Below are positions 27,311 through 39,006 of a DNA stretch of 64,000 nucleotides, one piece after another (the stretch's first letter is position 1; each line of letters opens with the position of its first letter). Source of the stretch: Alphaproteobacteria bacterium (GTDB lineage: Bacteria; Pseudomonadota; Alphaproteobacteria; Thalassobaculales; Thalassobaculaceae); assembly GCA_013203465.1 (NCBI GenBank), contig JABMNR010000043.1, forward strand, positions 1 through 64,000, given 5' to 3'. The notes under the pieces were generated by a model. It saw only the letters and a program-made list of their open reading frames with translations, did no database searches and was not told where the DNA came from. Both the position numbers and the translations under genes were made by a program.

Positions 27311-28764
27311 CAGCGCACCGTGTCGCTCAGATCGGCGGCCTTGCGTACGAAGTCTAGCGGGCCGGAGAAATCGAAGTTGTTGTAGACCGCGTTCAGGTGG
27401 GCGAACGGCGGCGACTGCGCGAACAGCTCGAAGGTCACCCGGTGACCGGCGTAGTCCGAATTCAGCAGATCGCGCGCGAACGCCAGCAGCTTGCGCCGAT
27501 CCTCGGCCAACCACCCCTCGTTCACGGTGTAGTATTTGTCGAGCCAGGGTTTGGTGTCCGGCGCCTCGAAACTCGCCTTGTTCGGGCTGACGCAGATCTG
27601 GCCGCCGCACAGCTCGCGGGTCAGGTGCATCATCTCCGGCAACTTGGTGCAGGCGTGCACCCGGCCAGTGTACAGCAGCGACTGGTTCGGCATCAGCAGA
27701 CCGGCCGGGCTCCTCTGGGCCAGCGCGATCGCGGCGGTGAGGTGGGCGTTGATGCCCTCGCGGTAGCAGGCGAGCATCGCCAGCTTCTCGCGCACCGCCG
27801 GGTTTTTGTCCAAGCCCGTCTGCTTCACGTTGAACAGGGCGGCGCCGATCATCATGTCGGCGATGGTTTGCATGCGCTGGACGAACGCGAACGCGGAATA
27901 GCGGTGCAGGGTGGCGCGGATGAAGGTCGCCGCCTTGGTGTGGCGGTAGAACAGCACATTCTCCCACGGCACCAGCACGTCGTCGAAAATCACCAAGGTG
28001 TCGACCTCGTCGAACTTGTTCGACAGCGGGTAGTCGGCGGCCGGAGCGCGGCCGGTGAAGCCGGACCGGCAGATATGCTTGATGCCGTCGGCGCCCATGT
28101 CGCAGATGAAGCCGACCGCGTAATCCGACAGCTCGTCATCGCCCCAATTGGCGATGGTCGGCTTGACGAAGGCCTGGTTGGCATAGGCCGCCGCCGTCTC
28201 GAACTTCGCACCACGCACCACGATGCCGGCGTCGGTCTCCTTGACCACATGCAACAGCATGTCCGGATCCTGGTCCTGCGGCCGCTTGGAGCGGTCACCC
28301 TTCGGATCGGTGTTAGCCGAGACGTGGAACGGGTCGTCGTGCTGCGCCTTCAGGATGTGCGCCTCAATGTTCTTGGCGAAGCGCGGGTCGACCTCGTTCA
28401 GCACATCGGCCCCGTCATACAGCGACCACATCTCGCCCACGGTCTCGTCGCCGACCCGAATGACAACGCCGCCGATGTCCTGCATCACCGTGTCGACCGC
28501 CCGGCGCTTGTCGTGCCAGTCGCCCTGTTCCTTGGGCAGCTTCAGGGCGATGGCGTTCGGCGCGTTGGTGGTGGCATCGACATAGGTCATCACGCCGCGG
28601 TGCCGGTCCTCGTGCGCCATGTCGTAGATGCGCGCCCGCACGTCGACGATCGGCTTGAACGCCGGGTGGCTCGGGACGTCGTTCACCTTCTCGCCGTCGA
28701 TCCATACGGCGCGGCCGTCGCGGATCGACTCGCGGTATTCCTCGCCCGTACGGATCATCTGCAT
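27310..28764 (-). CDS. 4-hydroxyphenylacetate 3-hydroxylase (HpaB) family monooxygenase
   Basis: A 484-residue member of the two-component FADH2-dependent HpaB family, which includes phenol and 4-hydroxyphenylacetate hydroxylases, PvcC and 4-hydroxybutyryl-CoA dehydratase-like enzymes. Landmarks are the start MQMIRTGEEYRESIRDGRAVWIDG split across residues 1-24, DPDMLLHVVKETDAGIVVRG, FDDVLVPWENVLFYRHT in the active-site loop, and ELCGGQICVSPN near the C-terminus. The partner flavin reductase (HpaC type) is not in the window. It leads the operon with RidA and a cupin. The substrate is unknown. Confidence 0.9.
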   Translation of the reverse strand: MQMIRTGEEYRESIRDGRAVWIDGEKVNDVPSHPAFKPIVDVRARIYDMAHEDRHRGVMTYVDATTNAPNAIALKLPKEQGDWHDKRRAVDTVMQDIGGVVIRVGDETVGEMWSLYDGADVLNEVDPRFAKNIEAHILKAQHDDPFHVSANTDPKGDRSKRPQDQDPDMLLHVVKETDAGIVVRGAKFETAAAYANQAFVKPTIANWGDDELSDYAVGFICDMGADGIKHICRSGFTGRAPAADYPLSNKFDEVDTLVIFDDVLVPWENVLFYRHTKAATFIRATLHRYSAFAFVQRMQTIADMMIGAALFNVKQTGLDKNPAVREKLAMLACYREGINAHLTAAIALAQRSPAGLLMPNQSLLYTGRVHACTKLPEMMHLTRELCGGQICVSPNKASFEAPDTKPWLDKYYTVNEGWLAEDRRKLLAFARDLLNSDYAGHRVTFELFAQSPPFAHLNAVYNNFDFSGPLDFVRKAADLSDTVR

Positions 28765-28914
28765 GCTCCCGTGTGTCGCTCATGCGCGGTCTAGCGAGAG
28801 TGTGGCGCGGTCCTTGTCGCGGGCGCAATGGTCTGTACGAGTGAGGGGCTGTACTGAGGCCAGTGAATGCTATCGTCGCCGCGACCCGTTTGAACCGATC
28901 ACGGAGACCTAGTC

Positions 28915-29718
28915 ATGAAAAGCTTCAACCTCGACCTCACGGGAAAACGTGCTCTGGTCACCGGCTCGACCCAGGGCATCGGCTTCGCCACCGCGCGCGG
29001 GTTGGCGGAAATGGGGGCGGTGGTGGCGATCAACGGCCGCACCGCCGAGGCGGTCGACGGCGCCATCATCCGACTGTCCGATCAGGTGCCGGACGCTCGA
29101 TTGGTGGCGGCGCCCGGAAATCTTAGCGCGGCCGAGGGGTGCGCGGCGGTCATCGAGGCGGCGGGTGAGCTCGACGTGCTGGTCAACAACATGGGCATCT
29201 ACAGCCCCAAGCCGTGGGACGACATTACCGACGCCGAGTGGCAGGAGATTTTCGATGTCAACGTGATGAGCGGGGTCCGTCTGAGCCGCCACTACCTGTC
29301 GCCGATGATCGGCAAGGATTGGGGCCGGGTCATCTTCGTGTCGTCGGAATCGGCCATCTTCATTCCGCCGGAGATGGTGCATTACGGCTTTTCCAAGATG
29401 GCGCAGTTGGCGGTGGCGCGCGGCTGCGCCGAGTTGACCAAGGGAACGGGTGTCACGGTGAACTCGGTGTTGCCGGGGCCGACCGACGTGGACCGCTCGG
29501 CGGAGCGCCTCGCCAAGCGGGCCGAGCAGCAGGGTATCACCGTCGAGGCGCTGCGGAAGGCCACCTTCGACGTGCGCCGCACGTCTTCATTGCTGCAGCG
29601 CTACGCCACGGCGGACGAGGTTGCCTCAATGATCTGCTATCTCTGCTCGCCGGCGGCCAGTGCGAGCAACGGCGCCGCCTTCCGTTGTGATGGCGGGATC
29701 GTCAAGACGCCGTACTAG
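28915..29718 (+). CDS. SDR family oxidoreductase
   Basis: A 267-residue classical short-chain dehydrogenase/reductase. The cofactor motif is TGSTQGIG near residues 16-23, the structural NNMG follows, and the catalytic triad is Ser in VSSES and YGFSK. The final segment [16 protein letters not shown] is the normal SDR C-terminus. A GGAG site lies upstream. It is divergent from the HpaB-like operon with 150 bp between, and could act in the same pathway, but nothing in the sequence proves this. cobQ follows 13 bp downstream. Confidence 0.9.
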   Translation: MKSFNLDLTGKRALVTGSTQGIGFATARGLAEMGAVVAINGRTAEAVDGAIIRLSDQVPDARLVAAPGNLSAAEGCAAVIEAAGELDVLVNNMGIYSPKPWDDITDAEWQEIFDVNVMSGVRLSRHYLSPMIGKDWGRVIFVSSESAIFIPPEMVHYGFSKMAQLAVARGCAELTKGTGVTVNSVLPGPTDVDRSAERLAKRAEQQGITVEALRKATFDVRRTSSLLQRYATADEVASMICYLCSPAASASNGAAFRCDGGIVKTPY

Positions 29719-29731
29719 GGCGCGCCACACC

Positions 29732-31216
29732 ATGACCGCCCGCGCCCTGATGTTTCAAGGCACCGGCTCCGACGTCGGCAAGTCGCTGATCGTCGCGGGT
29801 CTGTGCCGTCTGTTCGCCCGGCGCGGGCTGCGGGTGCGGCCGTTCAAGCCGCAAAACATGTCGAACAACGCCGCCGTGACCGTGGATGGCGGCGAGATCG
29901 GCCGGGCCCAGGCGTTGCAGGCGCGGGCGGCCGGGATCGAGCCGGTGGTCGACCTGAACCCGGTGCTTCTGAAACCGGAGAGTGAGACCGGCGCCCAGAT
30001 CGTGGTCCACGGCAAGCGGATCGGCCACGCCAAGGCGCGGGAGTACCAGAGCCTTAAGCCGACTCTGCTGGCGGCGGTGCTGGAGAGCGCCGGGCGGTTG
30101 GCGAGAGACGCCGATCTGTTGCTGGTCGAAGGGGCGGGCAGCCCCGCCGAGATCAACCTGCGCGCCGGCGACATCGCCAACATGGGGTTCGCCGAGGCGG
30201 CCGGGGTGCCGGTGGTGCTGATCGGCGACATCGACCGGGGCGGGGTGATCGCCTCGATCGTCGGCACCCACGCCGTGGTGTCGGCGGCCGACCGGGCGCG
30301 TATCGTCGGCTACCTGATCAACCGGTTTCGCGGCGATGTCAGCCTGTTCGACGAGGGCTTGGTTGCGATCACCGAGCGCACCGGCTGGCCGAGCTTCGGG
30401 GTGGTGCCGTGGTTCCCCGACGCCGCGCGCCTGCCGGCCGAGGACGCGGTGGCGTTGGATCGTCCGGACAAGCGCACCGAAGCCGGGGGGGCGGTGGTGA
30501 TCGCGGTGCCGAAATTATCCCGCATCGCCAATTTCGACGACCTGGACCCGCTGCGCGCCGAGCCGGCGGTCGATCTGCGGATCATCCCACCCGGCACGCC
30601 GCTGCCGGCGGAGGCGTCTCTGGTGCTGTTGCCGGGATCGAAATCGACACTCGGCGATCTCGCCTATCTGCGCGCGCAGGGCTGGGACGTTGACCTCGCG
30701 GGGCATGTGCGGCGCGGCGGCCGGGTGCTGGGGTTGTGCGGCGGTTACCAGATGTTGGGCCGCATGGTGCGCGATCCCGAGGGCATCGAGGGCTCGGCCG
30801 GAGAGGCGCCGGGGCTCGGCTTGCTCGACGTGGATACCACGCTGACGCCGGAGAAAACCCTGACCCGCACCACCGCGATCCATACCGCCAGTGGTCAAGC
30901 TGTTCAGGGGTACGAGATTCACATCGGCCGCACCGACGGCGCGGACCGGGCGCGCCCCTTCCTGACGCTGCCGGACGGCCGGGACGAGGGCGCGGTGTCG
31001 GCCGATGGGCGGATCGCCGGCTGTTACCTGCACGGGTTGTTCGCGGCGGACGGGTTCCGGCGGGCGTATCTCGCGGCCCTAGGCGCCGAGGCGGATGGCG
31101 GCTTGGCGTTCGAGGCGTCGGTCGACGCGACGCTCGACCGGCTGGCCGACCATCTGGCGGCAAACGTGGATGTGGAGGCGTTGCTGGCGGCGGCGCGTCC
31201 GATGACCCTTCGCTAA
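29732..31216 (+). CDS. cobQ: cobyric acid synthase
   Basis: A 494-residue cobyric acid synthase, which amidates the b, d, e and g side chains of the corrin ring in adenosylcobalamin synthesis. The N-terminal dethiobiotin-synthetase-like ATPase part has [15 protein letters not shown] and [13 protein letters not shown]. The glutaminase part has the nucleophile in [13 protein letters not shown] and a His in [10 protein letters not shown]. The start at 29732 fits the family ([18 protein letters not shown]). It stands apart from other cob biosynthesis genes here; the CobS and CobT chelatase genes are 16 kb downstream. It may be cotranscribed with the preceding SDR. Confidence 0.95.
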   Translation: MTARALMFQGTGSDVGKSLIVAGLCRLFARRGLRVRPFKPQNMSNNAAVTVDGGEIGRAQALQARAAGIEPVVDLNPVLLKPESETGAQIVVHGKRIGHAKAREYQSLKPTLLAAVLESAGRLARDADLLLVEGAGSPAEINLRAGDIANMGFAEAAGVPVVLIGDIDRGGVIASIVGTHAVVSAADRARIVGYLINRFRGDVSLFDEGLVAITERTGWPSFGVVPWFPDAARLPAEDAVALDRPDKRTEAGGAVVIAVPKLSRIANFDDLDPLRAEPAVDLRIIPPGTPLPAEASLVLLPGSKSTLGDLAYLRAQGWDVDLAGHVRRGGRVLGLCGGYQMLGRMVRDPEGIEGSAGEAPGLGLLDVDTTLTPEKTLTRTTAIHTASGQAVQGYEIHIGRTDGADRARPFLTLPDGRDEGAVSADGRIAGCYLHGLFAADGFRRAYLAALGAEADGGLAFEASVDATLDRLADHLAANVDVEALLAAARPMTLR

Positions 31217-31223
31217 GTCTCGC

Positions 31224-31643
31224 TTACCCCAACACGTCGCGGATCATGGCAACCAAGGGCGCGTCGGCGGGCGGCATGGGGTAGTCGCCCAAGCGAACCG
31301 GCCGCACCCAGGCGACGGCCTGCCCTTCCTGTGGCGTGACGGTGCCATGCCAGCGCCGGCAGACATAAAGCGGCATCAGCAAATGGAACTCATCGTAGCG
31401 GTGCGAGGCGAAGGTCAGCGGCGCCAGACAGGACTCCGCCGTGTCGACACCCAACTCTTCCTTGAGCTCCCGGATCAGCGCCGCCTCGGGAGTCTCGCCG
31501 GGATCGACCTTGCCGCCGGGAAACTCCCACAGCCCGGCCATCGATTTGCCTTCGGGCCGTTGCGCGATCAGCACCCGGCCGTCGGCGTCGACCAGAGCCA
31601 CGGCGACCACCAGCACGATCGGCAACGGGTCGGTCAACGCCAC
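31224..31643 (-). CDS. mutT: 8-oxo-dGTP diphosphatase, MutT-type Nudix hydrolase
   Basis: A 139-residue Nudix hydrolase close to MutT, which removes oxidised dGTP from the nucleotide pool. The Nudix box is GGKVDPGETPEAALIRELKEELG, and QRPEGKSMAGLWEFPGG before it is typical of MutT. I place the start at GTG 31643 because GGAG sits five bases upstream and the protein then begins at the first family strand; in-frame ATGs at 31664 and 31682 have no such site. The start falls one base after the argJ stop. It is the last gene of a parvulin-argJ-mutT unit. Confidence 0.9.
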   Translation of the reverse strand: MALTDPLPIVLVVAVALVDADGRVLIAQRPEGKSMAGLWEFPGGKVDPGETPEAALIRELKEELGVDTAESCLAPLTFASHRYDEFHLLMPLYVCRRWHGTVTPQEGQAVAWVRPVRLGDYPMPPADAPLVAMIRDVLG

Positions 31644-31644
31644 C

Positions 31645-32883
31645 TCAGCTCCGGTAGTCGGCATTGATGTCGATGTAGCCATGGGTCAGGTCGCAGGTCC
31701 ACACGGTCGCCCGGCCACGGCCGACGCCGACATCGACCACGATATCGATCTCCTGACCCTTCATGTGGGCGGCCACCGGCGCCTCGTCGTAGCCCTCGAC
31801 CCGGACGCCGTCGCGCGCCACCGCCACACCGCCGATATCGATCGCCAGTTTGTCGCGGTCGGCCTGCTGCCCCGCCTTGCCGACCGCCATGACGATCCGG
31901 CCCCAATTGGCGTCCTCGCCGGCGATCGCGGTCTTCACCAGGGGTGAATCGGCGACGGTCAGCGCAATGCGCCGCGCGGCGGCGACGTTGGCGGCGCCGG
32001 TGACCGTCACCTGAATCAGTTTTCGCGCGCCCTCGCCGTCGCGCACCACTTGCAGTGCCAGATCACGCAACAGATCCTCAAGCTTGGCGCGGAAATCGCG
32101 CAGCGCCGGGTCACCGGGGCCGGTGATCGACACATGTGGAGCTCCTTGGCCGGTGGCGAACAGCATCAGCGTATCGCTGGTCGAGGTATCGCTGTCGACG
32201 GTGATGGCGTTGAAGCTGCGCCCGACCGAGCGATTCAGCAGGGTTTGCAGAACGCCGGCCGGGATGCGGGCATCCGTCGCCACGAAGGCGAGCATGGTGG
32301 CCATGTCCGGCGCGATCATGCCCGAGCCCTTGGCGATGCCGTTCAGGGTGACCGCCACGCCCCGGATGTTGGCGGTGCGGGTCGCCATCTTCGGGAAAGT
32401 ATCGGTGGTCATGATCGCCGCCGCCGCGTCGTCCCACGCGGTCTCCGACAGCGCGGCCTGGGCGGCCGGCAGATGGGCGACGATCCGGTCATAGGCCAGC
32501 GGCTCGCCGATCACCCCAGTGGAGGCCAGCATGATCTCCTCCGATGCGCAGCCGAGCAGCGCCGCCGCCGCTTTCGCGGTCTCGGTGCAAGCAAGGTCGC
32601 CGTGCCGGCCGGTGAAGACGTTGGCGTTACCGGCGTTGACCACCAGACCACGGGCCGATCCGGCGGACAGATGACGGCGGCACCAGTCGACCGGCGCCCC
32701 CGGCATCCGGTTGCGGGTGAAGACCCCGGCCACCGTGGTTCCCGGCGCGAACGCGGCCAGCAGCACATCGCGGCGGCCGCGATAGCGCACATTGGCCTCA
32801 ACCGCGGCGAGGCGGCATCCGGGAATGGCGGGCATCACCGGCCGCACGGTCGGTGCCAGCGGTGAGATGGGTAGTGGCTTCAC
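31645..32883 (-). CDS. argJ: bifunctional ornithine acetyltransferase / N-acetylglutamate synthase
   Basis: A 412-residue ArgJ, the enzyme that transfers acetyl from N-acetylornithine to glutamate in the cyclic arginine pathway. It is made as a precursor that cleaves itself before a conserved Thr in the motif KGSGMIAPDMATMLAF, seen here near residue 185. Other landmarks are STGVIGEPL and the C-terminal GYIDINADYRS. It lies 47 bp after the parvulin gene and just before mutT on the same strand, an arrangement known from many alphaproteobacteria. Confidence 0.96.
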   Translation of the reverse strand: MKPLPISPLAPTVRPVMPAIPGCRLAAVEANVRYRGRRDVLLAAFAPGTTVAGVFTRNRMPGAPVDWCRRHLSAGSARGLVVNAGNANVFTGRHGDLACTETAKAAAALLGCASEEIMLASTGVIGEPLAYDRIVAHLPAAQAALSETAWDDAAAAIMTTDTFPKMATRTANIRGVAVTLNGIAKGSGMIAPDMATMLAFVATDARIPAGVLQTLLNRSVGRSFNAITVDSDTSTSDTLMLFATGQGAPHVSITGPGDPALRDFRAKLEDLLRDLALQVVRDGEGARKLIQVTVTGAANVAAARRIALTVADSPLVKTAIAGEDANWGRIVMAVGKAGQQADRDKLAIDIGGVAVARDGVRVEGYDEAPVAAHMKGQEIDIVVDVGVGRGRATVWTCDLTHGYIDINADYRS

Positions 32884-32930
32884 GGCTCGACACCTCTCCG
32901 ATGCGGCGGCTGTCCTGGTAACACGGTGTT

Positions 32931-33827
32931 TTACTGCGAGGTGGCGCCCGGGGCCGGCATCGGCTCGCCGGTCGGGGTGAAACGCTCGATGGTCGCTTCA
33001 GCGCGCAACGCCGCCAACCGCTCGCCGATCAGCTCGCGCGTCATCTCGGTGGCCAGTTGTTCCTGGACCTGCTCGTAGGGCGGGGCGCCGGCGTTGCGGG
33101 TTTCTTCCAACAGGATCACATGCCAGCCGAACTGGCTCTTGACCGGCGCCTTGCTGTAGGTGCCGGGTTCGAGCGCGAACGCCGCCTCCGAGAATTCCGG
33201 CACCATCTGACCAGCCTCGAACCACCCGAGATCACCGCCCTGGGCAGCGGATGGCCCGGTCGATCGCTCACCGGCCAACGCGGCGAAGTCGGCACCCTTG
33301 TCCAACTCCTCGATTACCGCCTTGGCGTTCTCTTCGTTCTCCAGAAGGATATGCCGGGCGTGAGCTTCCTTGCGCCCTTCCTGGCTTTCGGCGAAGGTTT
33401 TGTAGCGGGCGCGCAGCGCCTCTTCGGTCACGAGAGAAGCGATCGTCTCGCCCAACCAGATCTCGGACAGCACATCGTCGATGGCGATCTCGATCCGTTT
33501 CTGGACGTCGGGGCGGCCTTGGATATCGGTGGCGCGCGCGGCGTTGGCGACCAGGCGGCCGTCGATCGCCCGCTCCAGCAGGGCCGGATAAATTTGCTCC
33601 AATGGAATCTGGCGGTACTGCGCCGGGAGATTGGCGCGCATGCGCATCAGATCATTGATCGTGATCTCGGACTCGCCAACCTTGGCGACAACCGCGTTCG
33701 GATCGACCGACGGGGCGGCGGCGCCATCGGTGGCGCTGGGCGAGGTCTGCGCCAGTGTCGGGGTGACAGCGGCGGTGAGAACCGCCAATGCCAGCGTGGC
33801 GGCGACCATGAGGCGCGAGAAGAGCAT
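32931..33827 (-). CDS. parvulin-type peptidyl-prolyl isomerase, exported
   Basis: A 298-residue exported foldase of the PrsA/SurA/PpiC group. A Sec signal (LMVAATLALAVLTAAVTPTLA) ends near residue 26. An N-terminal helical chaperone part follows, then the rotamase domain at about 155-250 with EAHARHILLENEE, GGDLGWFEAGQMVPEF and SQFGWHVILLEE, the last two being diagnostic parvulin blocks. It assists folding of periplasmic or outer-membrane proteins. It heads the unit with argJ and mutT and lies near secA, which fits an export theme. Confidence 0.92.
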   Translation of the reverse strand: MLFSRLMVAATLALAVLTAAVTPTLAQTSPSATDGAAAPSVDPNAVVAKVGESEITINDLMRMRANLPAQYRQIPLEQIYPALLERAIDGRLVANAARATDIQGRPDVQKRIEIAIDDVLSEIWLGETIASLVTEEALRARYKTFAESQEGRKEAHARHILLENEENAKAVIEELDKGADFAALAGERSTGPSAAQGGDLGWFEAGQMVPEFSEAAFALEPGTYSKAPVKSQFGWHVILLEETRNAGAPPYEQVQEQLATEMTRELIGERLAALRAEATIERFTPTGEPMPAPGATSQ

Positions 33828-33964
33828 GGGGTGGGGTCCTTTCGGTCGATCCCTTAGTGCCCCGAACGGGTCGAGGTCGGCGAGGCGTAGCAGATCACCC
33901 CGAGACGAACAAGCGAGGGCGCGGGGTTAGACGCGGATGTGATGGGCAAGGCCGCGCCGTGCGG

Positions 33965-34837
33965 TCACGCGGTCGCCGGAGCGGGTGGCGGTGGCGCGCC
34001 GGACCAGCCGGGGTCGAAGGGGATCAACAGGTCGAAATCGATGACCCAACCACCATCGCGCTCGGAGGCGTAGTCACTGACTTCGGCCCGGATCAGCACG
34101 CACACGCCTTCGGTGTCCTGAGCGCTGCCGAAGTTCGGCAGGTCGGCGCGGACGCGGTCGATGATCGCGGTCGCGATGGCGGCGCCGGTTTCGCCGGTAT
34201 CGACGAAAAACCCGGCCGCCGGTTGCCGCACCGCCCCCGAGGCGCGGATGTCGAACACCACCCCCCGCGCCCGGAAATCAAAACTCTCGCGGAAATGCAC
34301 CCCGCCGACCTCCACCGCCAGACCACCGTGCCCGGGATCGACGGTCACCCGCACGTCGTCGAAGGTGAGGCCGATTGGCAGGCGTTCGTGGTGTTCGGCG
34401 TAATCGGCGGCGCCCGTGTGGAAGCGGTCCAAGGCACCCCGCACCCAGATCAGCGCCTCGGCGCCAAAGGTCTCGACCAAGCCCTCGGTGCTCTCGGCCT
34501 CGACGCCGAGCAGGGTTTCGGTGAGCTGTCGAATAGCGTGGCCGGCTCGTCGCAGCACACCATCCAAGTCGCCGCCAAGAATGGCGGCTGAGCGCGATGT
34601 GACAACGTTCGGTTCGCGTCCCGCACCGGCGTGACCGCCGGCATACGCCCGTACCGCCCGGGCGGCGGCGGCTCGACGTGCCGGATCGCCATCCCCGGAT
34701 TCCTGGTCGCGAAAGGTCTGATCGCGTGGCGGGCGTTCTTCGCCGCGACGCCGGATTTCGATCGAGATACGGGTTGCCGCGGCGGGCGAAATGCCGCCGC
34801 GGGCCACGGGTGTCGGATCGACGATGCGATCAACCAT
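33965..34837 (-). CDS. conserved-looking protein of unknown function
   Basis: A protein of about 290 residues that I do not recognise. The first 100 residues are Arg/Ala-rich and probably disordered. The remainder looks folded, with strand-like segments such as [19 protein letters not shown] and [17 protein letters not shown], and it ends in a Pro/Ala-rich tail. No signal peptide or membrane helix is seen. Start choice is uncertain: ATG 34837 lies 13 bases after GGAGG, while GTG 34849 lies only one base after it. It is divergent from secA. Confidence 0.6.
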   Translation of the reverse strand: MVDRIVDPTPVARGGISPAAATRISIEIRRRGEERPPRDQTFRDQESGDGDPARRAAAARAVRAYAGGHAGAGREPNVVTSRSAAILGGDLDGVLRRAGHAIRQLTETLLGVEAESTEGLVETFGAEALIWVRGALDRFHTGAADYAEHHERLPIGLTFDDVRVTVDPGHGGLAVEVGGVHFRESFDFRARGVVFDIRASGAVRQPAAGFFVDTGETGAAIATAIIDRVRADLPNFGSAQDTEGVCVLIRAEVSDYASERDGGWVIDFDLLIPFDPGWSGAPPPPAPATA

Positions 34838-34962
34838 GGCGTCGTCCACGCCTCCAGCGACCGGTCCTTATGACGTCAGGATGCCGGGGGTTTAACGAAA
34901 ACACAATCAAACTTGAGATCTCGCGCGTACCGCGAGCGAGCCGCGCACCGCACCTGGGCGCG

Positions 34963-34991
34963 TTGACAGGGCTCATACGGCCGCCTAAATG
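34963..34991 (+). promoter_or_regulatory. candidate secA promoter
   Basis: A consensus -35 hexamer TTGACA is followed after 17 bp by TAAATG, a weak -10 match. It lies 80-110 bp upstream of the secA ATG, in the only non-coding stretch before that gene. The perfect -35 and spacing support it; the -10 is poor. Confidence 0.45.
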
Positions 34992-35070
34992 TCGGGTTCA
35001 TTCGGGCTTGATCGGAGGCACCGTCAGGCCGTATGCGCGGTCATCGAGCGCGCACAGATCGGGGACATTC

Positions 35071-37851
<2,781 letters not shown>

Positions 37852-37884
37852 AGCCGCCGTCTCCGTCGCTTTCCCCATCCGCGG

Positions 37885-38814
37885 TTATCTTCCCCACCGC
37901 AACACGATCGGGTCCAATTCCCGTGCCAGTTCCAGCAACCCGGCCTTGGTCGCCGGATGCAGCGGTGTCAGCGGATGGCGCACGGCATCGGATTTGATCA
38001 CCCCGCCTTCCATCATCGCGGTCTTGGTGGCGCGCAGCCCGCATTGCCGGTTCTCGTAGTTGATCAGCGGCAGCACGCGAGCATAGGCCGCCGCCGCCGC
38101 CGCGCGGTCGCCGGCCAGGTGGTGGGTGAGCACCGGCTTGATCAGGTCCGGGATCAGCGCGCTGTCCATGGTGCCGGTGGCGCCGGCGTCGAGATCGGCC
38201 ATCAGGGTGATCGATTCCTCGCCGTCGAACGGCCCGGCGATGGCGGCGCCACCGGCGTCGATCAGCGCGCGCAGCTTGTCCGCCGCTCCCGGGATCTCGA
38301 TCTTGAAGTAGCAGATCTGCGGGATGTCACGGGCGAGGTCCGCCAGGAACGGCACCGACAGGGTGACGCCGGACAACGGCGCGTCCTGCACCATGATCGG
38401 AATGTCGACCGCCTCCGCCACGGCGGCGAAATGTTCGCGGACACCGGCCTCGGGCGCCCGCAATAAGGCGCCGTGATACGGCGGCATCATCATCAGCATG
38501 GCGGCCCCCACCGCCTCGGCCCGGCGCGCGCGCTCGACGGCGACCCGGGTCGAGAAATGGCTGGTGGTGGCGATGACCGGCACTCGCCCCGCGACATGCT
38601 CCAGACACAGATCGAGCAGAATCTCGCGCTCATTATCGGTCAGCAGGAACTGTTCGGAGTAGTTCGCCAGGATGCAAATGCCATCCACCCCCTGATCGAT
38701 CATGCAGTCCAGCACCCGGCGCTGACTGTCGAGATCCAGATCGCCCCGATCAGTGAACGGGGTCGGGGCGATCGGGTAGACCCCGGTCCAGGGGTGAGCG
38801 GGATGAACGGCCAT
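37885..38814 (-). CDS. dihydrodipicolinate synthase / N-acetylneuraminate lyase family protein
   Basis: A 309-residue class I aldolase-type TIM barrel of the DapA/NanA family. The N-terminus GVYPIAPTPFTDRGDLDLDS is typical, and the Schiff-base lysine is likely in ICYFKIEIPGAADKL. The usual catalytic tyrosine motif YNxP is replaced by VQDAPLSG, so this is probably not the lysine-pathway DapA. It more likely cleaves or condenses a sugar acid or other 2-oxo acid. It is divergent from an interrupted FAD-linked oxidase gene with 192 bp between starts. Confidence 0.87.
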   Translation of the reverse strand: MAVHPAHPWTGVYPIAPTPFTDRGDLDLDSQRRVLDCMIDQGVDGICILANYSEQFLLTDNEREILLDLCLEHVAGRVPVIATTSHFSTRVAVERARRAEAVGAAMLMMMPPYHGALLRAPEAGVREHFAAVAEAVDIPIMVQDAPLSGVTLSVPFLADLARDIPQICYFKIEIPGAADKLRALIDAGGAAIAGPFDGEESITLMADLDAGATGTMDSALIPDLIKPVLTHHLAGDRAAAAAAYARVLPLINYENRQCGLRATKTAMMEGGVIKSDAVRHPLTPLHPATKAGLLELARELDPIVLRWGR

Positions 38815-39006
38815 GGCGTAAGTCCTTGATTGGGCGTTGGGTCGTGCATTAGACGAGAAAGATACGTGCAGTGAGGCTATCCCAGTGCGCAGCCAGGGTC
38901 TTGTCAACCGCGCGCGCCTTGCACCCGCCTCTTGTCTCGCACAGGTGCTCCGGTCGATGATGCCCGCCACGGCTACGCCGAACGGCCGAATGAGGGAGCC
39001 TACGCC

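Noticed and set aside
29719-29731. A cobalamin riboswitch before cobQ
   Set aside because: Only 13 bp separate cobQ from the preceding gene, too short for any riboswitch, and no B12-box-like sequence was seen.
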